The notes under the pieces: model-generated
The model's input: only the letters and a program-made list of their open reading frames with translations
The model's database searches: none
What the model was told of the DNA's origin: nothing
Translations under genes and position numbers: made by a program
Source of the DNA: JABMMZ01 sp040403495
GTDB lineage: Bacteria; Bacteroidota; Bacteroidia; NS11-12g; UBA955
Assembly (NCBI GenBank): GCA_040403495.1
Contig: JBBAKM010000005.1
Coordinates: 1 to 64,000 of the forward strand
Direction of reading: 5' to 3'
DNA: 64,000 nt
Shown here: piece after piece, positions 37,370 through 46,065 of the stretch
Position numbering within the stretch: position 1 is the first letter of the stretch
How the letters are laid out: each line of letters starts with the position of its first letter

Positions 37370-38650
37370 ATGTTTAATTTCAGTCAATTATATCGTCTTT
37401 TGTGCATACTTTCGCTTGTTCTAATTGCCTGTAATAATAACAATTCAGTAAAAGGGAATATTTGGAATAAACCCCTTAGTAAAACTGCTTTTCAGATTTT
37501 AGGCGATACGAATTACCAAGCAATTTGCTATGGTGGGTATAGAAAAAACACCCGAGATTCACAGACTACTTTATCTCAAATAACAGAGGATATGCGGATT
37601 TTGAATGCAATGGGAGTTAAATTGCTGCGAACCTATAACACCCATTACAAGGAAATAGAAACGATATTGCAGGCTATCTCTCAGTTGCGTTCGGAAAATT
37701 CGAATTTTGAAATGTATGTGATGCTAGGAGTTTGGATTGAATGTGAAAATGCATGGACACAAAAAGAACCTAATCATGACAAGGAAAATGAGAAAGCTAA
37801 TGCCGCAGAGATAAAAAAAGCAGTAGAATTGGCCAAACAATATCCTGACATAGTTAAAATAATAGCGGTTGGAAATGAAGCAATGGTAAAGTGGGCAACT
37901 AATTACTATGTTCAACCAAGTGTGATTTATAAATGGGTGAATTATCTTCAATTGTTGAAGAAAAAAAATCAATTAGACAGGGATTTATGGATTACATCTT
38001 CAGATAATTTCGCGTCATGGGGTGGCGGCGATTCTTCATATCATGTCGATGATTTAAAAAAACTTTATCAGGCCGTTGATTTTATTTCTATTCATACTTA
38101 TCCAATGCATGACACCTATTATAATCCTAGTTTCTGGGGAACATTGCCAAAAGAAAATCATTTGACAAAAGAAGTTCAAATAGATTCTATGATGAAAAGA
38201 ACATTGAATTATGCCAAAAGGCAATATCTTGGAGTTTATAAGTATATGAAATCCATTGGCGTAAACAAACCAATACATATAGGAGAAACGGGTTGGTCAA
38301 CCAATTCTAATGATCTATATGGAAGCAATGGTACAAAGGCATGTGATGAATACAAATCGGCTAAATATTATCAACTTATTCGTGAATGGACCAATAAAGA
38401 AAAAATGACTTGTTTTTATTTTGAAGCATTTGATGAAAATTGGAAAGATGCTAATAATACTGCTGGTTCCGAAAATCATTTTGGGTTATTTACGGTCAAT
38501 GGAAATGCCAAATATGCACTTTGGAATATGGTAGATAAAGGTGTTTTTAAGGGTTTAACAAGAGATGGAAACTTAATTGAAAAAACATACAAAGGGAATA
38601 AAGAAGCATTGATGGAAATAGTAGAACTTCCCGCCAAATTAAAACAATAA
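37370..38650 (+). CDS. GH17 beta-glucanase lipoprotein
   Basis: The 426-residue lipoprotein (SLVLIAC, Cys21, then four Asn, which does not resemble a surface-export signal, so it is probably periplasmic). GH17 TIM barrel: MGVKLLRTYNTHY, acid/base Glu170 in IAVGNEAMVKW, SIHTYPMHDTYY and nucleophile Glu306 in PIHIGETGWST, with FYFEAFDENWK near the end. Family members hydrolyse beta-1,3-glucan or transfer glucosyl units. It starts 5 bp after the phosphorylase stop and is followed 3 bp later by GH30, so the three are one operon. Confidence 0.92.
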   Translation: MFNFSQLYRLLCILSLVLIACNNNNSVKGNIWNKPLSKTAFQILGDTNYQAICYGGYRKNTRDSQTTLSQITEDMRILNAMGVKLLRTYNTHYKEIETILQAISQLRSENSNFEMYVMLGVWIECENAWTQKEPNHDKENEKANAAEIKKAVELAKQYPDIVKIIAVGNEAMVKWATNYYVQPSVIYKWVNYLQLLKKKNQLDRDLWITSSDNFASWGGGDSSYHVDDLKKLYQAVDFISIHTYPMHDTYYNPSFWGTLPKENHLTKEVQIDSMMKRTLNYAKRQYLGVYKYMKSIGVNKPIHIGETGWSTNSNDLYGSNGTKACDEYKSAKYYQLIREWTNKEKMTCFYFEAFDENWKDANNTAGSENHFGLFTVNGNAKYALWNMVDKGVFKGLTRDGNLIEKTYKGNKEALMEIVELPAKLKQ

Positions 38651-38653
38651 TAA

Positions 38654-40162
38654 ATGAATATTTTGCCAAACATATCATACTATAACAAGTTTTTGCTTGT
38701 CATTGCTTGTATGGCTTTTGTTCAGTGCACAAATGATAATATGAAAATTGAAGTTTATGAAACCTCCAAAAGCGGAAATGCACTAACTCTGGTTTCTGAT
38801 TTTAAAACAGCTGAAAAAGTAGTAAATATGTCAATTGACACAGAGGTGACCTTCCAAACTATTGTTGGCTTTGGCGGTTCATTTACCGAAGCCTCAGCCT
38901 CACTGCTCAATCAATTAAGTAAAGAAAAAAGAGAAGAATTATTACAAGCCTATTTTGGGGATAATGGTGCTAAATATTCGTTAAGCAGAACACACATGGC
39001 ATCCTGCGATTTTTCAAATTCTAATTACACTTATGCCAAACTTGAAAACGATTTGGATTTGAAAGGTTTTACAATTGAAGATGATGTTGATGATTTAATC
39101 CCAATGATATTGGAGGCTAAAAAAATATCGAAAGAAGGGTTTAAAATTATTGCTTCACCATGGACTGCACCACCTTGGATGAAAGACAATAATCACTATG
39201 TGGGAGGGAAATTATTACCTCAATATTACGATGTGTTTGCCTTGTATTTCTCTAAGTACTTGGAGGCTTATAAAGGGAAAGGAATTGATATTTGGGGGCT
39301 TACGGCTATTAATGAACCCCATGGGAATGGAAGTAATTGGGAAAGCACCCATTTTACACCTAAAGAAATGACAGATTTTGTTGAAAATCATTTGGGTCCC
39401 AAGCTTGAAAAAGACGGTTGGGGCGATGTTAAGGTTTTAGGTTATGACCAAAATAGAGCTGGAATAAAAGAATGGGTGGATGAGATGTTCAGAAGTGATA
39501 AATCTTCGAAATATTTTGCAGGAACAGCTTTCCATTGGTATGAGAGTACTTATGAGGTTTTTCCGGAAGCCTTGTCTTATGCGCACCATAAAGCCCCAAA
39601 TAAATTACTGATAGAAACCGAAGGTTGTGTGGATTCAGAAGTACCCAAATGGCGCAATGACCAATGGTATTGGGAAATGGAGGCAACGGATTGGGGTTGG
39701 GATTGGGCGAGTGAAAAAGACAAATACTTGCATCCTAAATATGCACCTGTCAACAGGTATGCCATAGATATTATAGGGTGTTTAAATAATTATGTGAATG
39801 GTTGGGTGGATTGGAATATGGTGTTAAACAAACAAGGTGGTCCCAATTGGTTTAAAAATTGGTGCGTTGCCCCCGTTATAGTTGATGCCGAAAAAGATGA
39901 AGTTTATTACACTCCCTTGTATTATGTAATGACACATTTTAGTAGATTTATGAGGCCCGGCGCTTTGAAAATTAAATGTGATATTGATCAAAAGTATCTT
40001 CATGCAACTGCTGTAAAAAATCCGGATGGAACTATTGCTGTTGCTGTGTTTAATCCAATCTATGAGGCTGTTACTATTAAATTAAAACTAAATAACAAAT
40101 TCCAAACATGGACCATAAATCCCCATGCCATTCAAACAATACTTATAAATAATCATAAATAG
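38654..40162 (+). CDS. GH30 beta-glucosidase/beta-1,6-glucanase lipoprotein
   Basis: The 502-residue lipoprotein (lipobox FVQC, Cys25). GH30 marks: QTIVGFGGSFTEASAS, SRTHMASCDFS, ASPWTAPPWMKDN, acid/base Glu221 in AINEPHGNGSNWE, and nucleophile Glu323 in IETEGC. A C-terminal beta domain follows (FSRFMRPGALKIKCD, AVAVFNPIYEAVTIKLKL). GH30 subfamilies 1 and 3 act as beta-glucosidases or endo-beta-1,6-glucanases; removal of the beta-1,6 side branches of laminarin would suit this locus. Subfamily was not settled by eye. Three bases separate it from GH17. Confidence 0.92.
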   Translation: MNILPNISYYNKFLLVIACMAFVQCTNDNMKIEVYETSKSGNALTLVSDFKTAEKVVNMSIDTEVTFQTIVGFGGSFTEASASLLNQLSKEKREELLQAYFGDNGAKYSLSRTHMASCDFSNSNYTYAKLENDLDLKGFTIEDDVDDLIPMILEAKKISKEGFKIIASPWTAPPWMKDNNHYVGGKLLPQYYDVFALYFSKYLEAYKGKGIDIWGLTAINEPHGNGSNWESTHFTPKEMTDFVENHLGPKLEKDGWGDVKVLGYDQNRAGIKEWVDEMFRSDKSSKYFAGTAFHWYESTYEVFPEALSYAHHKAPNKLLIETEGCVDSEVPKWRNDQWYWEMEATDWGWDWASEKDKYLHPKYAPVNRYAIDIIGCLNNYVNGWVDWNMVLNKQGGPNWFKNWCVAPVIVDAEKDEVYYTPLYYVMTHFSRFMRPGALKIKCDIDQKYLHATAVKNPDGTIAVAVFNPIYEAVTIKLKLNNKFQTWTINPHAIQTILINNHK

Positions 40163-40183
40163 TCTTATATTAAACCATCAATC

Positions 40184-41746
40184 ATGTCAGTTTTACCATC
40201 AAATAGCAGAGAAAAAGTGCCCTTTATTCAAAAAATTTCATTTGGGTCGGGTCACTTAGTCCTCAATTTATTGCCTGGGGCATTAGGTGTATTTAGCTTC
40301 TTTCTTTTAACAGCCTTTGGTATGGATCCGTTTCTTGCAGGTTTGTTAGGTGGTTTGCCAAGGATTTATGATGCATTAACCGACCCAATTATGGGTTTTA
40401 TATCGGATAATACAAAGTCTAAATGGGGAAGAAGAAGGCCTTATATTTTTATTGGCGCTATCCTTAGTGGTATTTTCTATATTCTATTGTGGCAGCTAAG
40501 TCCTGAAAATTCTCAAATGTATAACTTTTGGTATTTTTTAATTTTCTCAATTGTTTTTTTAACCGGCAATACCATTTATGCAACCCCTCTTGTTGGTCTT
40601 GGTTATGAAATGACATCGGATTACAATGAAAGAACAAAATTAATGGGATTCTCCCAAACGATTGGTCAGTTGGCTTGGATGATAGTCCCTTGGTTTTGGG
40701 TGATTATTGCGGATCCTAAAATATTTGCAACCCAAGCTGAAGGGGTAAATCAATTGTCGTTTTATGTAGGTGCCGCTTGTATAGTTTTGGGTATATTGCC
40801 TGCATTCTTTTGTAAAGGGATAGACTCTCAAAACATGGAAAATAGAAAGAAAATTAGTCTAAAAACAGTTGGGTCCAACGTAAAAGACTTATTTATCTCA
40901 ATGAAGCAAGTCTCCAAAAACAAGCCATTTATGAAATTGTGTGGTGCTACTTTCTTGATATTTAATGGATTTCAAATTGTAGCGGCATTTAGTGTGTTTA
41001 TTATAGTGTTTTATATGTACAACGGGAGCTATGCCGCAGCAGGAACTTGGCCTGCTTGGTTTTCAACTATTTCTGCTCTTTTAACAGCTTTTTTGGTTAT
41101 TCCTATTATTACTTGGATGTCAAAAAAATGGGGTAAAAAAAATGCATTTATCATTTCAACGGCTATTTCAATTGTTGGTTATATTCTTAAGTGGTTTGGG
41201 TTTAATACTGCATTAAATTCGCAATTCAATCAAACAGGCTTGTCTCGAAAAATGACTAATGCAGTAGGCTCATTTTTTGATTTGATAAATCCAACACTTG
41301 CCGATTTAAATATGTCTTGGTTTTCTATCAATACCTCAAATGAAATGCCTTGGTTAATATTTTTACCCATCCCGTTTATTGCTTTTGGCTTGGGTGGATT
41401 GTTTACGTTAATGATGAGTATGACAGCAGATGTTTGTGATTTGGATGAGCTTGAAAATGGTATGCCAAGAAAAGAAGGAACCTTCGGTGCTATTTATTGG
41501 TGGATGGTTAAGTTAGGTCAAGCACTTGCTTTGGTTCTAAGCGGATTGGTGTTAAAATTAATTGGTTTTGATGGTGGTGCAGCTTCACAATCCGCCGAAA
41601 CTATGTACTATTTAAGAATTGCAGATATAACGATTCCTTCGGTTACAGCAGCTATCGCAATAATTATTATGTGGAAATACAATTTAGATGAAGAAAAGGC
41701 TAAAAAAATCAAAGAAGACTTAATTGCAAGAAGAGGGGAATTGTAA
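40184..41746 (+). CDS. GPH-family sugar:cation symporter (MFS)
   Basis: The 520-residue inner-membrane transporter has ~12 hydrophobic helices and the glycoside-pentoside-hexuronide signature DALTDPIMGFISDNTKSKWGRR near residues 66-87, as in MelB-type symporters. Other marks are YEMTSDYNERTKLMG and DLDELENGMPRKEGTFGAIYWW near the C-terminus. It has an extended loop (~355-400) longer than in MelB. As last gene of the glucan operon it should carry gluco-oligosaccharides or glucose from periplasm to cytoplasm, feeding the phosphorylase. Confidence 0.9.
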   Translation: MSVLPSNSREKVPFIQKISFGSGHLVLNLLPGALGVFSFFLLTAFGMDPFLAGLLGGLPRIYDALTDPIMGFISDNTKSKWGRRRPYIFIGAILSGIFYILLWQLSPENSQMYNFWYFLIFSIVFLTGNTIYATPLVGLGYEMTSDYNERTKLMGFSQTIGQLAWMIVPWFWVIIADPKIFATQAEGVNQLSFYVGAACIVLGILPAFFCKGIDSQNMENRKKISLKTVGSNVKDLFISMKQVSKNKPFMKLCGATFLIFNGFQIVAAFSVFIIVFYMYNGSYAAAGTWPAWFSTISALLTAFLVIPIITWMSKKWGKKNAFIISTAISIVGYILKWFGFNTALNSQFNQTGLSRKMTNAVGSFFDLINPTLADLNMSWFSINTSNEMPWLIFLPIPFIAFGLGGLFTLMMSMTADVCDLDELENGMPRKEGTFGAIYWWMVKLGQALALVLSGLVLKLIGFDGGAASQSAETMYYLRIADITIPSVTAAIAIIIMWKYNLDEEKAKKIKEDLIARRGEL

Positions 41747-41773
41747 ATAAATCTTCTCTTGTCTTTTAAGAGT

Positions 41774-43312
41774 TTACTTTAATTTATTCTCCAAAATCAA
41801 AAAGGGAATTCCCTCTTTTATCCACTGTTCTTCTATGCCTATTTTGGGCACAACTTCCATAATCAATGAACCCAAACAGATGTCCATGTCGCCATCATTG
41901 TCATAGTCGCCACAATCCATTAATATCCATCTCCCTTTGTTTACTTTGTCTATGGAATAGGCTTTGAAGTTTTTAGCATCGTAAAAATTACCGCCTAAAT
42001 TTTTGTAAAATACAAATCCTTGTTCCAATTGATGTTGCCAATCAGGGAAAAATGAGATTGCGGCAATGTCCTTATGACCGTCATTGTCAAAGTCGTGAAC
42101 AAATGCCGAGTATGCGCCATTTAAGGGAAGAAATAATCGGTTTTTAAAGACATTGTTTCCTTCGTTTTCATAAAGATAAATACCGTGATATGGTTTTAAT
42201 ATGGGTAAAAAATCGGCATTGTCTCCCGCGGTGTAAATAAGGTCTTTTTTGCCATCGTTGTTCAAGTCTTGGATTTGTAAGGACGACGAGCCATAAGAAG
42301 GCGGAAATTGAAGAACTCTTTCTCTTTTAAACTGACCATTTCCTTGGTTGTAATAAATGTCAATTCCCTCGTCGGCTTGCGCAAATAGTGCAACAATGTC
42401 TTGTTTGCCATCGTTGTTCATGTCTTCAATGTAAGCCTTAGTTGCGCCCGGTTTGTCCCATAACACTTGTTTCTTGTATTTGCCATTGCCTAAGTTTTTA
42501 AACCACGACAAGCATCCTGTAAATTTGCCAAATTCACAAACCACTAGGTCAGGCAAACCGTCGCCATCAATGTCTGACACACTTGTATGGACAGGTCTTC
42601 TTAGTTGGTCAATAAGTATTGTAGCGCCCTCAATTCCATTTTTGGGAAGCGACATAATCATGCCTTTGGGATTATCCGTAGGGGCAAACTGTCCCATAAA
42701 AGTAACGTATTGTTCGGTCTCTGTTTCATTAACACAAACGGCACCTTCTTCAACCTCTATAGCACGTTTGATGCTAAAATCGGGGTTCAATTCAATAAAT
42801 TGCTGTTTATTGGCATCTCCAAAGTAAATTCCACCATTTTTTTTGAATTTGAGCAGGGTAGTGGATGGGGGCGAAAAAACGTTAGGCGGAATGATGGCAT
42901 TGAAAAAAGGATTGTTTTTTTCTAAAGCCAAAGGTGTGGTTTTTAATTCTTCGGGCGCATTTTCAATAAAATACTGCTTTATTTTTTGCCAATCTTCACT
43001 GCTGATAACAGGTTTTGATGGGTAAATATTTTTTTGAATTAAGAATGAATCCCCCTCATTGTTTTCAAACAGAGAAAGTCTTTCTTCTTCCGATTTGTAA
43101 ATGCCTAAAAAGTGACCCATTTTAGGCATTACATGTTGTTCCCACATGGCTTTACTAAAATGTCCAGGTTGTGGAAGTTGATGACATCCTTGGCAATATC
43201 TTTCTGCTAAAGCGTAACCTTCCTCATTGTTTTGGGGAGTTGTTGTATTGCACGACCAAATGAGTAAGTGTAAAGTAATGAATAAGATAAAATAGAGTAA
43301 AAGTCTGAACAT
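41774..43312 (-). CDS. Mono-haem cytochrome fused to FG-GAP/VCBS repeats, lipoprotein
   Basis: The ATG at 43312 gives lipoprotein signal MFRLLLYFILFITLHLLIWSC; a TTG eight codons earlier extends the frame. A short c-type cytochrome segment carries CQGCH (Cys40, Cys43, His44) and a possible distal Met in VMPKMGHF. Five FG-GAP-type calcium motifs follow: DIDGDGLPDLVV, DMNNDGKQDIVA, DLNNDGKKDLIY, DFDNDGHKDIAA and DYDNDGDMDICL, making a beta-propeller. The function is unknown; such proteins are common in aerobic Bacteroidota. It converges on the glucan operon with 27 bp between stops and is not obviously part of it. Confidence 0.82.
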   Translation of the reverse strand: MFRLLLYFILFITLHLLIWSCNTTTPQNNEEGYALAERYCQGCHQLPQPGHFSKAMWEQHVMPKMGHFLGIYKSEEERLSLFENNEGDSFLIQKNIYPSKPVISSEDWQKIKQYFIENAPEELKTTPLALEKNNPFFNAIIPPNVFSPPSTTLLKFKKNGGIYFGDANKQQFIELNPDFSIKRAIEVEEGAVCVNETETEQYVTFMGQFAPTDNPKGMIMSLPKNGIEGATILIDQLRRPVHTSVSDIDGDGLPDLVVCEFGKFTGCLSWFKNLGNGKYKKQVLWDKPGATKAYIEDMNNDGKQDIVALFAQADEGIDIYYNQGNGQFKRERVLQFPPSYGSSSLQIQDLNNDGKKDLIYTAGDNADFLPILKPYHGIYLYENEGNNVFKNRLFLPLNGAYSAFVHDFDNDGHKDIAAISFFPDWQHQLEQGFVFYKNLGGNFYDAKNFKAYSIDKVNKGRWILMDCGDYDNDGDMDICLGSLIMEVVPKIGIEEQWIKEGIPFLILENKLK

Positions 43313-43406
43313 AAATGGCAATAAGAGTTTACGCAATTTTAAGATTCAAACATCAACTTAAAGGTCACTTGATGTTAAGTTTTAGTAAAACTTAAGGGGT
43401 TGCTTT

Positions 43407-44531
43407 TTACTTCGATACCTCAATCAAAGCATTGCAAATATTTTCCCAAGAGAAAACGGCTTTATGAGCTTCGGCATTTTTCGAGAAGGTTTCTTCTCTT
43501 TGCTGTTCGTAAAAGTCGTTTAATGCAGCAGCAATGTCTTCTTCTTTTTTACTGGTAACATAACCAACTACGCCATTAGGGACTGTTTCCGCTAAGCCTC
43601 CTACATCTGTTACCAACATCGGTTTGTTAAAGTGATAAGCAATTTGTGTTACCCCACTTTGGGTCGCAGAATGGTAGGTTTGCACCACCATGTCTGAGGC
43701 GCAAAAATACTTGGATACTTCTGAGTTAGGGATAAATTCGTGATGCTTAACAATAGCTTCTTCTATGTTTAATGTTTTCATTAAATCAAAATATGGCTGA
43801 CTGTCTTCGTAAAACTCTCCTGCAATAATTAACTTTACATTCTTGTCTTTCAATCCGCTTTTGGCAAAGGATTTCAATAGTAAATCGAGCCCTTTATAGG
43901 CTCTTATAAACCCAAAAAACAACAAATAATGGAAGTTGGGGTCAAGGTTTAAAGCTAATTTCGCCTCTTTTTTATCAATCATTTCCCCAAAGTTATCGTA
44001 CATAGGGTGAGGGATAAATTGCGATGGTTTCTCAGGGATTAATACTTTCAAATCGTTCAAAACAGACTGACTCATGGTGATGAATCCATCCATACTTTTT
44101 ACGAAATAGTTGGTAAAAACACGGTCGTAAAAATGTTTTTCGTGTGGGTGAATATTGTCAGCAATGGCAACAACTTTGCTTGTCTTGTTCGACTTAATAA
44201 TACGCGCAATAGTTCCCAAAACAGGCGCCATAAAAGGCATCCAATAACGGAAAACAACCAAGTCGGGAGCTGATTTTTTGTATTTCAATCCTACATTAAT
44301 CCAATTCAATGGATTTATGGAATTCATGGCGCTGTTTATCGATGTATTTTCAGGAGCAGGGTCGCTGGAATACTGTGTTTTGCCTGGAAATAATACGGAA
44401 GGGTATTGTAATTTGAAACTCAGTATTTCACACTCATGGCCTTGGTCTTTGAATGCTTTGCACAATCTTTCATTATATGTGCTCAAACCGCCTCTGAGTG
44501 GCCATCCGGGACCAACTATTACAATTCTCAT
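43407..44531 (-). CDS. GT4-type glycosyltransferase
   Basis: The 374-residue GT-B fold enzyme (Glycos_transf_1). Glycine-rich N-terminal loop PGWPLRGGLSTYNERLCKAF, middle NIHPHEKHFYDRVF, C-domain nucleotide-sugar part FFGFIRAYKGLDLLLKSFAK, VKLIIAGEFYEDS and SATQSGVTQIAYHFNKPMLV with VGGLAETV. It transfers a sugar from an activated donor to a cell-surface glycan or lipid; donor and acceptor are unknown. It sits directly downstream of a GT2 gene (3 bp gap) and is probably co-transcribed. Confidence 0.9.
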   Translation of the reverse strand: MRIVIVGPGWPLRGGLSTYNERLCKAFKDQGHECEILSFKLQYPSVLFPGKTQYSSDPAPENTSINSAMNSINPLNWINVGLKYKKSAPDLVVFRYWMPFMAPVLGTIARIIKSNKTSKVVAIADNIHPHEKHFYDRVFTNYFVKSMDGFITMSQSVLNDLKVLIPEKPSQFIPHPMYDNFGEMIDKKEAKLALNLDPNFHYLLFFGFIRAYKGLDLLLKSFAKSGLKDKNVKLIIAGEFYEDSQPYFDLMKTLNIEEAIVKHHEFIPNSEVSKYFCASDMVVQTYHSATQSGVTQIAYHFNKPMLVTDVGGLAETVPNGVVGYVTSKKEEDIAAALNDFYEQQREETFSKNAEAHKAVFSWENICNALIEVSK

Positions 44532-44534
44532 GTC

Positions 44535-45491
44535 TTATAAATTGGTTTTTTCTGAGATAGAATACTTGTTTCTGTCTCCGCTATTTCTGCTTACTAATTC
44601 ACCTAAAAAGCCAGCTAAAAATAACTGTGTGCCCAAAACCATAAACATTAATCCAATGTAAAACAATGGAGAGCTTGTCACTAAAGCCGCTCTTTCATTG
44701 ATGATAATATGAATCAGTTTGTTAACCAATAAATAAAAGGCTATTAAAAAACCAACTATAAAACTCAATAAGCCATACAAGCCAAAAAAGTGCATCGGTT
44801 TTTTGCCGAATTTACCCATAAAGAAAATACTCAATAAGTCGAGCAATCCATTTACAAATCGGTTCAACCCAAATTTAGTAGTGCCATATTTTCTGGCTCT
44901 GTGTTCTACCACTTTTTCGCCAATTTTTTCAAATCCTTCCGATTTGGCAATAACAGGTATATAACGGTGCATTTCACCATATACTTCTATGTTTTTAACC
45001 ACCAAATGGCTGTATGCTTTCAATCCGCAGTTGAAGTCATTCAAATGGATGCCACTCATTTTTCTGGTTGCCCAATTGAAAAGTTTGGTTGGAATCGTTT
45101 TGGTAAAAGGGTCGTAACGCTTTTTTTTCCAACCAGATATGAGGTCATATCCTTCGGTTTTTATTAAGCGGTATAATTCAGGGATTTCATCGGGACTGTC
45201 TTGTAAATCGGCGTCCATCGTAATGATAACCTCGCCATTTGAGGCTTCAAAACCACTGTTTAATGCGGCAGATTTTCCAAAGTTGCGTCTGAAACGGATG
45301 CCTTTTACTGCCTTGTTTTCACTGCTTAATTGTTGGATAATTTCCCAACTATTGTCAGTGCTTCCATCATCAATAAAAATGACTTCATAGGTCAATTGAT
45401 GGTGGTCAACTACTTTCTTTATCCATTGATACAACTCAGGTAAAGACTCTGCTTCGTTGAGCAAAGGAATAATTATAGACAAATTAGTCAT
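44535..45491 (-). CDS. GT2 glycosyltransferase, polyprenyl-phosphate sugar type
   Basis: The 318-residue enzyme has an N-terminal GT-A domain (~1-225: IIPLLNEAESLPELYQWI, FIDDGSTDNSWEI, ITMDADLQDSPDEIPELYRL, WATRKMSGIHLNDFNCGLKA) and two C-terminal TM helices (~231-262, ~276-300). This is the architecture of DPM1/GtrB-like enzymes that load a sugar on undecaprenyl phosphate. Its 5' end overlaps the DUF4199 gene by 8 bp, so the gene block 43407-47351 is an operon. Confidence 0.9.
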   Translation of the reverse strand: MTNLSIIIPLLNEAESLPELYQWIKKVVDHHQLTYEVIFIDDGSTDNSWEIIQQLSSENKAVKGIRFRRNFGKSAALNSGFEASNGEVIITMDADLQDSPDEIPELYRLIKTEGYDLISGWKKKRYDPFTKTIPTKLFNWATRKMSGIHLNDFNCGLKAYSHLVVKNIEVYGEMHRYIPVIAKSEGFEKIGEKVVEHRARKYGTTKFGLNRFVNGLLDLLSIFFMGKFGKKPMHFFGLYGLLSFIVGFLIAFYLLVNKLIHIIINERAALVTSSPLFYIGLMFMVLGTQLFLAGFLGELVSRNSGDRNKYSISEKTNL

Positions 45492-46065
45492 GCTTGATTT
45501 CTTTTTTAAGGATGGCTGAAAGTATCAGGTTAATAATTGTTTGGATAATTACATTTGAGAAAAATCCAATAATAACAATGCTGTTTAGGGTCATGAATTT
45601 TTTACTAATTTCTATAGTTTTAGCAATTTGTTCATCACTCATTTTTTGTTTTTTTAAGTCTGCTATTACTTTGTCCAACTGCTCTGACATTACAACGTCA
45701 TAATCTATTACGAAGTTGAAATAAATAACTGTAAAAAGAGTAACAAAAACAGAAAGAATGAGGGTGTATTTGAATCCTAAATTAAAGCTTTGTTTAAAAC
45801 TCATCCATCCATCTAAAAATTGTGTTCTGTAGCTTTTGAGTAAAGATTGCATAATCATAGTTGATATGGCAATAGACAATAAGCCAATTAATAAACTAAT
45901 GATTTTTCCGTTTTCTAATTCAGAGTCATTGACAAACTGATTGATTACCGTTACTATAATGTGTAAAAATAGTCCAATTAAGGCAAATTTAAATGCATGG
46001 TTATAAATTGCCTTTTTATTAGGTTGATTTGGTGTAGCTAAATCTACAATTGTTGTGTTGTCCAT
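45484..46065 (-). CDS. DUF4199 membrane protein
   Basis: The 193-residue protein has four hydrophobic helices (AFKFALIGLFLHIIVTVI, IISLLIGLLSIAISTMIM, YTLILSVFVTLFTVIYF, IVIIGFFSNVIIQTIINLIL) and a cytoplasmic helical loop with DVVMSEQLDKVIADLKKQKM. This is the DUF4199 pattern of Bacteroidota. Function unknown. The gene shares one base with the dihydroorotase-like gene upstream and overlaps the GT2 gene downstream, indicating translational coupling. Confidence 0.85.
   Translation of the reverse strand: MDNTTIVDLATPNQPNKKAIYNHAFKFALIGLFLHIIVTVINQFVNDSELENGKIISLLIGLLSIAISTMIMQSLLKSYRTQFLDGWMSFKQSFNLGFKYTLILSVFVTLFTVIYFNFVIDYDVVMSEQLDKVIADLKKQKMSDEQIAKTIEISKKFMTLNSIVIIGFFSNVIIQTIINLILSAILKKEIKHD

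Noticed and set aside
37724..38278. Minus-strand hydrophobic frames inside the GH17 gene
   Set aside because: Shadow frames opposite a clearly coding gene with intact catalytic motifs.
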